Positions 50,632 through 59,850 of a stretch of DNA of 64,000 bases are shown here, piece by piece (position 1 is the stretch's first letter; each line of letters starts with the position of its first letter). The stretch is from positions 1,302,001-1,366,000 of the forward strand of contig NZ_CP047943.1 in the NCBI RefSeq assembly GCF_014279595.1. The letters run 5' to 3'. The position numbers and the translations under genes are program-made. This stretch comes from Synechococcus sp. RS9909 (GTDB taxonomy: Bacteria > Cyanobacteriota > Cyanobacteriia > PCC-6307 > Cyanobiaceae). The notes under the pieces were generated by a model. It saw only the letters and a list, made by a program, of their open reading frames with translations. It did not search any database and was not told the origin of the DNA.

Positions 50632-52175
50632 CAGAGAGGAGCGTCGAGTTCGAGGCGGGCCATCACCGGCTGGGGCTGGGTCAGGGGAGAACCGGCTCTC
50701 AGCTTGCCCCAGATCAACCGCTCCTTCCAGGTGGAAGCCACAGGCGCTTCACCGAGTTGGTCGAGGATGCGCTGACTCAGATCTGGCACCAGGGGCTGCA
50801 GCAACAGGCCCACGAGCCGGCAGCACTCGAGCACGGCGTAGAGATCACTGGCCACGCTCGCCTCGTTGCCGGGTTGCTTCATCTGGCGCCAGGGTGCCTG
50901 CGCATTGAGATACCCATTGGCCTGGATCGCCAGGGAAAGAATCGCCTCACAGGCCTGCTGAAAGTGCAACTCGGGCATCGCCTGCCGCACCCGTTCGATC
51001 GTCTGCTCCGCGTCGGCCTGAAGCGCATGCCCCGCAGACGCGGTGGAATCGATCGGCGGCACGGCGTCGTTGAACCATTTACGCGCCATCGACGCGGTGC
51101 GGTTGAGCAGATTGCCGATCGTGTTGGCCAGATCGTTGTTGACCAGATCGGTGAAGCGTTGCTGCTGAAAGTCACCGTCGTCGCCGAATTGAATGTCGCG
51201 CAGCAAATACCAACGCACCGCATCGGCGCCGCAGCGCTCCAGCAACACCTCGGGATCGAGCACATTGCCCAGGGATTTGCCCATCTTCTGGCCTTCTCGG
51301 GTGAGAAAACCGTGGCCAAACACCCGTTTTGGAACCGGCAATCCGGCCGACATCAACATCGCCGGCCAATACACGGCATGAAAGCGGAGGATGTCTTTGC
51401 CGATCACCTGCACATCGGCAGGCCAACCCGCTGCGCCCAATCGGTTCAGATCCACATCGCCACCGTCGTCGAGCAGGGCGGTGAGATAGCCGAGCAGGGC
51501 ATCAAACCACACATAAAAGGTGTGGCCCTCGTGGCCGGGAACGGGCAATCCCCATGCCACATTGACGCGGGAAATCGAGAAATCGCGCAAACCGCCCGCC
51601 ACAAAATTCTGAATCTCCTTGCGGCGGCTGGCGGGTGCGATGAAGCCCGGTTGGTTGATCAGCGTTTCGATCCGCTCCTGGAAATGGGACAGGCAGAAGA
51701 AGAGGTTCTCCTCATCGCGCCATTCCAACGGCTTCTGGTGCAAGGGGCAGCAGGGCTCCTTGGCCTCAGCAGGCTCGTCTTTGAATTCCTCGCAACCGAC
51801 GCAATACCAGCCGGTCTGGCGGCCGCTGCGAATGTCGCCGGCCGCTTCACAGCGCTGGAAGAAGGCTTGCACCAGGGGGCGATGGCGCGGCTCAGTGGTG
51901 CGCACGAAGCGGTCGTTGCTGATGCCCCACTGCCGCCAGGCCTCCAGATAGCGGGCGGTGATGCGATCGCAGTGCTCGCGGGGTTCGATCCCCTGCTCTG
52001 CTGCGGTGCGTTGGATTTTCTGGCCGTGTTCATCGACACCGGTCACAAACAGCACCGTTTCCCCCTCGAGCCGCTGAAAGCGGGCCAGGGCATCGCAGGC
52101 GATCGTGGTGTAGGTGCTGCCGAGGTGGGGGCGGTCGTTGACGTAATAGAGCGGCGTTGTGAGGCTGTAGGTCAT
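50631..52175 (-). CDS. metG: Methionyl-tRNA synthetase
   Basis: A 514-residue class I synthetase. It has YYVNDRPHLGSTYTTIA (HIGH-type motif as HLGS), a zinc knuckle of four cysteines (GWYCVGCEEF and PCCPLHQKPL), FYVWFDALLGYLTAL, and the KMSKS motif as KMGKSLGN. It lacks the C-terminal dimer domain, like other short cyanobacterial MetG proteins. It lies upstream of lptC in the same direction. Confidence 0.96.
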   Translation of the reverse strand: MTYSLTTPLYYVNDRPHLGSTYTTIACDALARFQRLEGETVLFVTGVDEHGQKIQRTAAEQGIEPREHCDRITARYLEAWRQWGISNDRFVRTTEPRHRPLVQAFFQRCEAAGDIRSGRQTGWYCVGCEEFKDEPAEAKEPCCPLHQKPLEWRDEENLFFCLSHFQERIETLINQPGFIAPASRRKEIQNFVAGGLRDFSISRVNVAWGLPVPGHEGHTFYVWFDALLGYLTALLDDGGDVDLNRLGAAGWPADVQVIGKDILRFHAVYWPAMLMSAGLPVPKRVFGHGFLTREGQKMGKSLGNVLDPEVLLERCGADAVRWYLLRDIQFGDDGDFQQQRFTDLVNNDLANTIGNLLNRTASMARKWFNDAVPPIDSTASAGHALQADAEQTIERVRQAMPELHFQQACEAILSLAIQANGYLNAQAPWRQMKQPGNEASVASDLYAVLECCRLVGLLLQPLVPDLSQRILDQLGEAPVASTWKERLIWGKLRAGSPLTQPQPVMARLELDAPL

Positions 52176-52262
52176 CGCTTCGGCGGTCGCTCCCGGCCTC
52201 AGGCATGACGCTGGATCCTAACGACCGCTCTTCGCTGCACTCTCCAACCGCGATCGTTCCCC

Positions 52263-52910
52263 ATGGCCTCCCCTGAGCCGCTCGATCCCTCGCTCCAGGT
52301 CTGGTTATCAGCCCTGCACCAACTGGCCCTGGCCGATGGCGATTTTGATGCGGAGGAGCGGCGGATGCTCGCCGAACACCTCTCGGAAACCCTGCCGGAA
52401 TCAGCGCTCGATTGGGAGGCGCTGGAGCCGGTGGACGACGGGGAACTGTCGCGCCTGCTGGCGGCGGATCCCACCGTGGCCGAGCAGTTTCTGCGCACCG
52501 CTGTGGTGGTGGCCCTCGCCGACGGCCATCTCAGCCGCTCTGAACTCGATCTGCTGCAGCACTGGGCCGATCTGCTGGGTTGTGATCAGGCGCCGCTGGC
52601 GGGCCTCAAGCCCTGCATCGACCACCTCAGCGACGACGATTGGCAACCTCTGGAGCCTCTCAAGCATTGGCTGGATGATCTCGACCCCAGCGATCCGCGG
52701 GTGGCGGGCTTCATTGTGAACCTGATCCCGGCCCAGTGTCCGTTTGAACGCGACATCGTGCTGTTCGGCCACAAGCTGGTGCACATCCCGCCGATGTGCA
52801 AACTGAATCCGCTTTACGACCAACTGGTGGGGCTTCGTTTCCGCTGCCTCGGCCATCTTCCGGAAGAGCAACAACTGCGGATCTGCCGCAAAGACTCCGC
52901 CCAGGCATGA
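52263..52910 (+). CDS. TerB-like domain plus Mo-dependent nitrogenase C-terminal domain
   Basis: A 215-residue protein. The N-terminal half is TerB-like (LHQLALADGDFDAEERRMLA, VVVALADGHLSRSELDLLQ). The C-terminal half has AQCPFERDIVLFGHKLVHIP then PMCKLNPLYDQLVGLRFRCL, the domain named Mo-dependent nitrogenase C-terminus, which is widespread in cyanobacteria that do not fix nitrogen. The three cysteines may bind a metal; the function is unknown. It overlaps the flavoprotein gene by 4 bases, so the two may act together. Confidence 0.85.
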   Translation: MASPEPLDPSLQVWLSALHQLALADGDFDAEERRMLAEHLSETLPESALDWEALEPVDDGELSRLLAADPTVAEQFLRTAVVVALADGHLSRSELDLLQHWADLLGCDQAPLAGLKPCIDHLSDDDWQPLEPLKHWLDDLDPSDPRVAGFIVNLIPAQCPFERDIVLFGHKLVHIPPMCKLNPLYDQLVGLRFRCLGHLPEEQQLRICRKDSAQA

Positions 52911-54721
52911 GCGCCTCCCTCGACTCAGTCGATGTGCTCGTGTGGGGCGGCGGCACAGGCGGGGTGGCGGCAGCGATCCAGGCGGCCCGCGGGGGCACCT
53001 CCACACTTCTGTTGACTCCTGGCCCCTGGCTCGGCGGGATGGTGAGCGCCGCCGGGGTGTGCTGCCCGGATGGCAACGAGCTCACCCCCTGGCAGACGGG
53101 CCTGTGGGGCGCCTTTCTGCGGCAACTGGAGCGACGTGAGCCTGAGGGGCTCGATCACAACTGGGTGAGCTGTTTCGGTTACCGGCCCACCACCGCGGAG
53201 CAGATCCTCCAGGACTGGGTGGCTGCTGAGCCAAGGCTGGTCTGGTGGCCGGGATGCCGGTTGCTGGAGGTGGAGCGAGAGGGGGCGTTGATTCCCGCTG
53301 TGCGCGTTGAAGTCGACGGAGAGCAACGCCGGGTTGGCTGCCGGGTGGTGATCGATGGTAGTGATCGCGGCGATCTGCTGCCCCTGGCCGAGGCTCCCTT
53401 CCGCTTCGGCTGGGAGCCCCAGGAGCAGTGGGGTGAACCGAGTGCCCCCAGTGCCGCGCGGCTCAACACGCAGCCCTTCTTCCGCGAGCAGCCCGTGCAG
53501 TCGCCCACCTGGGTGGTGATGGGGCAATTGCAGAGTGAGTACCTGGAGGCGGATCCAGTCCGCGGCATTGATCCCGCCGCTGGCCCCCAGCTACCAGCAC
53601 CGTTTGAAAGCGCCTGTGAGGCCTTTGGCCTGGAGCGCACCCTCAGCTATGGCCGCCTGCCCGGTGGCTTGGTGATGCTCAACTGGCCGCTGCATGGCAA
53701 CGACTGGCACTGGGGCCTGGAACGGGCCTTTGAGGGGAATCCACAGCAGGAAGCGGAGCTGTATGACGAGATGCAGGCCCTCAGCCTGCGTTTTGCCGAA
53801 GCCTTAAAAGAAGCAAGCGGAGGCTGGCTGCAACTCGGCGATGCGTTTCCTGCCGAATCAGGCAGCCCGTCCCCCTGGCTGGCGGCCATGCCCTATTGGC
53901 GGGAGGGACGTCGCATGGTGGGACGCGCCACGGTGATCGAGCAGGATCTGCTGCCCCTTGGCGAGGGGGCCTCGTGCGCTGCCTTGCCGCGCGATGCAGC
54001 CGGTGCGCTGCAATCGATCGCTGTGGGCACTTACGCCAATGACCATCACTATCCCGGGCCGGATTGGCCCTTGGCAGCCAAGAGCTGCCGTTGGGGTGGG
54101 CGCTGGACGGGGACGCCGTTCTGTATCCCCTACGGAGCGCTGGTGAGTGCCGAGATCGACAATCTGCTGGCGGCCGATAAGGCGATCAGCACCAGCCACA
54201 TGGCCAATGGCGCCACACGACTGCAGCCGTTGGTGTTGAACGTGGGCCAGGCGGCCGGAGCAGCGGCAGCGCTGGCGGTGCAATCAGGACGACGGCCGGC
54301 GCAGGTGAGAGCTGACGACCTGCAAACACGCTTGCTGAGCGATGCCCACGCACCAGCGGCGGTGGTGCCCGATTGGCACACGCCCTGGCATCACCCGCAA
54401 TGGCGTGAGCGTCAGTTGCAGTTCCTCAACGGCACCAGAGATGAGACGATTGGCCTCACGCACGAGCAGCCATTCATCAGACAAGGGCAACCAGCGAGTC
54501 CGCACTTGCAATGTCTGAGAGGTCTGGTGGAACCGATGCCAGACCAGACCTATCGCCTCGTTCTGAGTGATGGAGCAACAGTGCCGATCATCACCCTCGA
54601 GCCAGCTGTTGAGCACTCACTCCACGCGGTCTCGAAACCGGAATACAACGTTGTTGAGGGGACATGGAACCAGGCTGGCCCATGGTTTTTGGTGACGCGA
54701 TGGGGTGAGGTTGAGCCTTGA
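52907..54721 (+). CDS. FAD-dependent oxidoreductase
   Basis: A 604-residue flavoprotein with N-terminal VDVLVWGGGTGGVAAAIQAA (dinucleotide loop) and GPWLGGMVSAAGV, then CRVVIDGSDRGDLLPLAEAP and a late cofactor segment LAADKAISTSHMANGATRLQ. This is the FAD-dependent oxidoreductase group of PF12831 type; the substrate is unknown. The start by ATGA overlap with the upstream gene excludes the longer frame from 52796. Confidence 0.85.
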   Translation: MSASLDSVDVLVWGGGTGGVAAAIQAARGGTSTLLLTPGPWLGGMVSAAGVCCPDGNELTPWQTGLWGAFLRQLERREPEGLDHNWVSCFGYRPTTAEQILQDWVAAEPRLVWWPGCRLLEVEREGALIPAVRVEVDGEQRRVGCRVVIDGSDRGDLLPLAEAPFRFGWEPQEQWGEPSAPSAARLNTQPFFREQPVQSPTWVVMGQLQSEYLEADPVRGIDPAAGPQLPAPFESACEAFGLERTLSYGRLPGGLVMLNWPLHGNDWHWGLERAFEGNPQQEAELYDEMQALSLRFAEALKEASGGWLQLGDAFPAESGSPSPWLAAMPYWREGRRMVGRATVIEQDLLPLGEGASCAALPRDAAGALQSIAVGTYANDHHYPGPDWPLAAKSCRWGGRWTGTPFCIPYGALVSAEIDNLLAADKAISTSHMANGATRLQPLVLNVGQAAGAAAALAVQSGRRPAQVRADDLQTRLLSDAHAPAAVVPDWHTPWHHPQWRERQLQFLNGTRDETIGLTHEQPFIRQGQPASPHLQCLRGLVEPMPDQTYRLVLSDGATVPIITLEPAVEHSLHAVSKPEYNVVEGTWNQAGPWFLVTRWGEVEP

Positions 54722-54790
54722 CCAACAGCAAGCCAGGACAGCGCGCGCTTGAGGCTGCTCTCAGCCAGATCAACCAATTCGACTGGCGAA

Positions 54791-56764
54791 TCAGCTGGTT
54801 GACGCCACCAGCTTCAGCTGATCGCGCAGGGAATCCACCTGCTGCACGCGAAGGAGCAGCGCTTCGCCAGGGTGGGTGTTCTGGGGGCACTCCGCGGCCA
54901 GGTCCATGGCCAGCTCCTCGATGCGTACCAGACCGAGACGATCCTGGGGGCGAAGCCAGCGCAGGAAATCGGCTTGCCACTGTTCGCTGCTGTGGGCTTC
55001 AAACCACACCTGCTGCCAGTGGCGCTGATCTTCTCTGGAGATCGCGATGCCTTCGCGCACGGCGCTATCGACACTGTTCAGCAGCTCCTGCAGAGCGTCC
55101 CCGCCAAGGGGAGTGGTGCCGCTGAGCTGCGCCTGGATCTGGCGTTGCACCACCAGATCGCCGTAGCGACGGATCGGTGAGGTGGCCTGGGCGTAAGCCG
55201 GCAGACCCAGGCTGAAGTGGGGCGCTGCAGTCGTGCCCATCAGCCCGCGGCCGAGACAGCGCTTGATCGCCGCAAAGCGCACCGCCCCGTCAGGAAGCTC
55301 ATCCAACTGAGCGGGCGACGGCAGATCCGCCGGCAACTGGCTGCGAAACGGCAAGGCCAGGTTGTGCTCCACGCCAAAACGGGCCGCCACCGCCCCGGCC
55401 AGGATCATCGCCTCGGCCACCATCAAACGCGAGGGGCTGGGCTCGGTGATCGCCACGCTTGGATGATCATCGTCACGGCAGCGGATCCGCCCTTCCGGTA
55501 GGTCCATCAACAGCGCCCCCTGACTGACGCGCCACTGACGGCGGCGCTCCAGCAAGTCGTTCAGCTCCGCCAGGTCCGCCTCTTCCGGCGGAGCAAAATC
55601 AATCAACTCATCGGCATCCTCGTAACTGAGCCGGTAGCGCGGTGTCACCCAGCTGCGCGCAATGCCATAGGCCTCGATGGCACCGCTGTCGTCCAGCTCC
55701 ACCCAGGTGCTCCAGGCGGGATTGCGCTGTCCGGCCCGGAGGCTGAAGGGACCGGTGGAGAGGATGTCCGGGAACATCGGCAGGATCCCCCGCACCAGAT
55801 ACAAGCTGCTGCCGCGACGGCGTGCCTCCAGATCGAGAGGAGACTCCGCTGCCACCAACCGCCCCGGATCGGCCACATGGATCCAGATCCGTAGTTTGCC
55901 ATCGGGCCTGCGCTCCAGAGCCAGGCCGTCATCGATGTCGCGGGTGTCGTCATCGTCGATGGTGACGCAGCGCTGCTGGGTGCAATCGAGCCGCTCCTCA
56001 TCGCCGGGCAGGATCTGGTCGTGCAACGCGAGCAATCGCTCCGCCTCCGCGATCAGCTCGGCGCTGAAACCCTGGCTCCAGGTGGTGCCGCCCATCGACA
56101 CCAGGTGATGGGGGTCCCACTGCCCCAGGTCCACAAGCCAATGGCGCAGGCTGCCGCGGTCGTCATCGAGGTGGAGCTGTTTCAGTGCGCTGCGCACCAG
56201 GGGGTCGCAGTCATCGAGATCCAACTGGGATGCGGCCACCTGTTGCATCTGCAGCAGAGCGGCTTGCGACCAGGCATCGAGGCCGGAGGCTTCCACAGGC
56301 TGGCGTTGACGCAACAGCGTCAGCCAGCGCTGCTCCTGGCGATCACGCAACAGCAGCCGATAGCGCTCGCAACGTCGTTGGCGCACATCGGCGAGGCTGC
56401 GGGGTTCCACCACCCCCTGGCGAAGGCGAAACAGATCCTGCCCAGCCTGCAGAGCCAGCCACACGGCAGCACGGGCCACGGCCGAATCAGCGGCGCCCAC
56501 AAGGGAGGCAAAGCCAGCAAGATCGAGCGTCTCACCCGTGTCCGAAAGCAAGACCCAGGCTTGGCCCCAGTCGCGTCGCTTGGGACTGACTTCTGTGAGC
56601 TGCTCAGGCCTGAATGACCATGGAAAGACCCCCAACCGGGCCGGTGGGTCCACACCGGACGGCAGGGGGTGAATGGGATCGATCTGACGCGCAGGAAGCA
56701 CCTGTTCCCGCGCCTTGAAACCGACCTGAAGGCGGACTTTGCTGCCCTGAACGGCCAGAACCAC
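54791..56764 (-). CDS. RNase II/R-family exoribonuclease (RNB domain)
   Basis: A 657-residue 3'-5' exoribonuclease. The catalytic box is CVTIDDDDTRDIDDGLALER, with the conserved YAQATSPIRRYGDLVVQRQI late in the RNB domain, and an S1-like tail. Position 56764 is the first standard start (GTG), but the frame is open upstream to the rpsR stop and encodes HHPGDLVGINDQKSPALAVV, a segment this family has at its N-terminus. A CTG at 56833, three bases after the rpsR stop and preceded by GAGGG, may be the real start, giving about 680 residues. Confidence 0.9.
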   Translation of the reverse strand: MVLAVQGSKVRLQVGFKAREQVLPARQIDPIHPLPSGVDPPARLGVFPWSFRPEQLTEVSPKRRDWGQAWVLLSDTGETLDLAGFASLVGAADSAVARAAVWLALQAGQDLFRLRQGVVEPRSLADVRQRRCERYRLLLRDRQEQRWLTLLRQRQPVEASGLDAWSQAALLQMQQVAASQLDLDDCDPLVRSALKQLHLDDDRGSLRHWLVDLGQWDPHHLVSMGGTTWSQGFSAELIAEAERLLALHDQILPGDEERLDCTQQRCVTIDDDDTRDIDDGLALERRPDGKLRIWIHVADPGRLVAAESPLDLEARRRGSSLYLVRGILPMFPDILSTGPFSLRAGQRNPAWSTWVELDDSGAIEAYGIARSWVTPRYRLSYEDADELIDFAPPEEADLAELNDLLERRRQWRVSQGALLMDLPEGRIRCRDDDHPSVAITEPSPSRLMVAEAMILAGAVAARFGVEHNLALPFRSQLPADLPSPAQLDELPDGAVRFAAIKRCLGRGLMGTTAAPHFSLGLPAYAQATSPIRRYGDLVVQRQIQAQLSGTTPLGGDALQELLNSVDSAVREGIAISREDQRHWQQVWFEAHSSEQWQADFLRWLRPQDRLGLVRIEELAMDLAAECPQNTHPGEALLLRVQQVDSLRDQLKLVASTS

Positions 56765-56836
56765 GGCCAGCGCTGGGGACTTCTGGTCGTTGATGCCGAC
56801 CAGATCACCCGGGTGATGGACCGCTGCAGCCAGAGA

Positions 56837-57058
56837 TCAGCCCTCGGGATTCACAAAAGGCAGAAGCGCCACAATGCGGGCGCGCTTCACCGCGTTGGTG
56901 AGGTCACGCTGCTGCTTGGCGGTGAGGCCGGTGAGACGACGGGGAAGGATCTTGCCGCGCTCAGTAATGAACTTCTTGAGCAGATCCACATCCTTGTAAT
57001 CGATGGGATCGCCGGGTTTGATCGGGGAAAGACGCTTCTTGAAGAAGGAGCTGGACAT
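56837..57058 (-). CDS. rpsR: 30S ribosomal protein S18
   Basis: A 73-residue protein: [20 protein letters not shown], then [19 protein letters not shown] and [12 protein letters not shown] are the universal S18 blocks. It lies 38 bases downstream of rpmG, the usual cyanobacterial pair. Confidence 0.97.
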
Positions 57059-57096
57059 GACTCAGGAACGCTGGTGGATGGGGAAGACCTGCAAGG

Positions 57097-57291
57097 TCAC
57101 TTGATCTCCTTATGGGGAGTCGACTTGTTGCAGTGGGGACAGAACTTCTTGATCTCCAGCCGTTCGGTTGTGTTCCGGCGATTCTTCTCGGTGGTGTAGC
57201 GAGACACACCGGGAGAGCGCTTGGCGGGATTGGACCGGCATTCGGTGCACTCGAGAGTGATCACGATCCGGACGCCCTTGTTCTTGGCCAT
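57097..57291 (-). CDS. rpmG: 50S ribosomal protein L33
   Basis: A 64-residue protein: [20 protein letters not shown], then [20 protein letters not shown] and [13 protein letters not shown]. The two CxxC pairs mark the zinc-binding form. It is divergent from pheT, with the promoters of both between 57292 and 57399. Confidence 0.97.
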   Translation of the reverse strand: MAKNKGVRIVITLECTECRSNPAKRSPGVSRYTTEKNRRNTTERLEIKKFCPHCNKSTPHKEIK

Positions 57292-57399
57292 AAAGGACGT
57301 TGCGCCGCAGTTGCGTAGCGAAGTGACAAACAACGAGCCTACAGGGCCGTTGCCCTCCCTTTGGCCTCCGTAGGATCAATCGCCGTTCCGATCGTCCCG

Positions 57400-59850
57400 A
57401 TGCGGGTTTCCCTCTCCTGGCTGCAGGATCTGGTGCAGGTGACTGAACCCGCCGAGGCTCTGGCCGAACGCCTCTCGATGGCCGGCTTCGAGGTTGAGAC
57501 AATCGATGATCTCAGCAGCCTGGCCCAGGGCGTGGTGGTGGGGCACGTGCTCGAGCGGGAGAACCATCCCAACGCCGACAAGCTCAGCGTCTGCCGCGTC
57601 GATGTGGGTGCAGCCGAACCGCTGCAGATCGTTTGCGGTGCCAGCAATGTGCGCGCTGGCATCCACGTGCCCGTGGCCACCGTCGGCGCCGTGTTGCCTG
57701 CGGTGAACCTCAAGATCAAGGCCGGAGAGCTGCGCGGTGTGGCCAGCAACGGCATGATCTGCTCCCTCACGGAACTGGGGCAACCCAGTGCGGTGGATGG
57801 CATCGCCGTGCTCGAGGAGCTCAGCAGCGCGCCCTTGGTGGTGGGGGCGCCGATCGCCCCGGTTCTCGGTTTGGATGATGTGGTGCTGGAGCTGGCGATC
57901 ACCGCCAACCGACCCGATGGCCTCTCGATGACCGGCATTGCCCGCGAAGTGGCCGCCCTCACCGGAGCCGATCTCAGCCTGCCGGCGTTGACGCCCCCAG
58001 CGGAGCAGGGCGCCCTGGCGGTGGATCCGGCCAGTGCGGAGGCGATGCGGGCCGGCGGGATCTACGCCCTCACCGAAATCAACGGCGTCAACGCCTCTGG
58101 CCCTTCGCCCGACTGGTTGCAGCGACGTCTGCAACGGGCGGGCATGAACAGCGTCAATCCGGCGGTGGATCTCACCAACCTGGTGATGCTGGAACTGGGC
58201 CAGCCCCTGCACGCCTTCGACGCTGATGCCCTCGAGCGCCTCTGCGGCAACGGCGTGCAGGCAGCGGATTTCGGGCTGCGTCAGGCCCGGCAGGGCGAGA
58301 CGTTCCGAGGCCTCGATGGTCGAGATCTGAGCCTCGATCCGCGGGCCCAGGTGGTGACCTGCAACGACATGCCGATCGCCCTGGCCGGCGTCATGGGCAG
58401 TGAGGCGAGTGGCGTCACCGCCCAGACCACCAGAATCTGGCTGGAGTCGGCGATGTTCTCGGCAGCCTCGGTGCGCAACACCGCCCGCTGCGCCGGGCTG
58501 CGTACGGAGGCGTCCAGCCGGTATGAAAAAGGTCTGCCCCGAGAGGTCACCCTGCTGGCTGCACAGCGGGCCTGCAGCCTGATTCAGGAGCACTGCGGTG
58601 GCCAGGTCGGTCCCACCCTGGTGTGCGAGGCGCCGATGGCGGCCGCCCAGCCCCTGCTGTTACGGCGTGATGCCCTGCACCAGCTCCTGGGACCGCTGGA
58701 CACGCCGGAGGGGCCGGAGGATCTGGAGGACGGAGCAATCGAGCGCTGTCTTGAGGCCCTCGGCTGTGATCTCACCAGCATCGAGGCGGGCTGGCAGGTG
58801 GCGATTCCACCGTCGCGGCGTTGTGACCTGGTGCGGGAAGTGGATCTGATTGAAGAAGTGGCCCGCCTGATCGGCTTTGATCGCTTTGGCTCCCATCTTC
58901 CCGATCCCCTCAGCCCCGGTGGCCTGACACCCCAGCAGACCGCTGAACGGCGCCTGCGCCAACTGCTCTGCGCCACCGGTCTGCAGGAGGTCACCACCCT
59001 GTCGCTCACCGGACCCTCCGACGACGACGACCGCATCGCCATCGCCAATCCGCTGCTGGCGGAAACCAGTCACCTGCGCACCAGCCTCTGGGACGAGCAT
59101 CTGCGCATCTGTCAACGCAATCTGCAAGCGTCCCAACCCGGTTGCTGGATCTTTGAACTGGGCCACGTGTTCTCTCGCCAGGGCGAGAGCGGAACGATCG
59201 AACAACGCGGCCGCCTCGGCGGCATGATCTGCGCCGAGCGCCGCCTGGAGCGTTGGAGCAGCAGCGGCAAACCCGAGCCCCTCAACTATTACCAGGCCCG
59301 CGGTCTGCTGACGCGCCTGTTTGCCGGCCTGAGGCTCGAGGTGTCTGATCGCCCCCTGCGCAACGACGTGCGGCTCCATCCCGGCCGCAGTGCCGAGCTG
59401 ATCCTGGAGGGCCGTCCCCTGGGCTGCTTCGGGCAGCTGCACCCCCTGGTGTCGGAGCGGTTTGATCTGCCGGAGCAGACCTATGGCTTCGATCTGGATC
59501 TGGAGCGGTTGCTCCAGGCCGCCACCCGCAGCAACCGATGGGTGCCCGCCTTCAAGCCCTATCCCACCGTTCCCGCGATGGAACGGGACCTGGCGGTGCT
59601 CGTGCAACGCAGGCAGACCTCCGCTGAGCTGATTCAGGCGATCCGTAAGGCGGGCAAACCGCTACTGGAGAGCGTCGAGCTGATCGATCGGTTTGAGGGC
59701 GGCCAGCTGCCGAGCGATCAATGCAGCCAGGCCTTCCGGATCCGTTACCGCAGCCAGCAGGCCACGCTCACCGACGATGCTGTGCAACCGGTGCACGACA
59801 AGGTGCGTCAGGCCCTGGTGAAGCAATTCGGCGCCGAACTCAGGAGCTGA
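57400..59850 (+). CDS. pheT: Phenylalanyl-tRNA synthetase beta subunit
   Basis: 816 residues from ATG 57400. The N-terminal tRNA-binding domain (GHVLERENHPNADKLSVCRV), B3/B4 (AMFSAASVRNTARCAGLRTE), B5, the core fold and the C-terminal ferredoxin-like anticodon domain (VPAMERDLAVLVQRRQTSAE) are all present. It forms the alpha2-beta2 enzyme with PheS, which is encoded elsewhere. The last 11 bases overlap the convergent rlmD gene. Confidence 0.96.
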   Translation: MRVSLSWLQDLVQVTEPAEALAERLSMAGFEVETIDDLSSLAQGVVVGHVLERENHPNADKLSVCRVDVGAAEPLQIVCGASNVRAGIHVPVATVGAVLPAVNLKIKAGELRGVASNGMICSLTELGQPSAVDGIAVLEELSSAPLVVGAPIAPVLGLDDVVLELAITANRPDGLSMTGIAREVAALTGADLSLPALTPPAEQGALAVDPASAEAMRAGGIYALTEINGVNASGPSPDWLQRRLQRAGMNSVNPAVDLTNLVMLELGQPLHAFDADALERLCGNGVQAADFGLRQARQGETFRGLDGRDLSLDPRAQVVTCNDMPIALAGVMGSEASGVTAQTTRIWLESAMFSAASVRNTARCAGLRTEASSRYEKGLPREVTLLAAQRACSLIQEHCGGQVGPTLVCEAPMAAAQPLLLRRDALHQLLGPLDTPEGPEDLEDGAIERCLEALGCDLTSIEAGWQVAIPPSRRCDLVREVDLIEEVARLIGFDRFGSHLPDPLSPGGLTPQQTAERRLRQLLCATGLQEVTTLSLTGPSDDDDRIAIANPLLAETSHLRTSLWDEHLRICQRNLQASQPGCWIFELGHVFSRQGESGTIEQRGRLGGMICAERRLERWSSSGKPEPLNYYQARGLLTRLFAGLRLEVSDRPLRNDVRLHPGRSAELILEGRPLGCFGQLHPLVSERFDLPEQTYGFDLDLERLLQAATRSNRWVPAFKPYPTVPAMERDLAVLVQRRQTSAELIQAIRKAGKPLLESVELIDRFEGGQLPSDQCSQAFRIRYRSQQATLTDDAVQPVHDKVRQALVKQFGAELRS

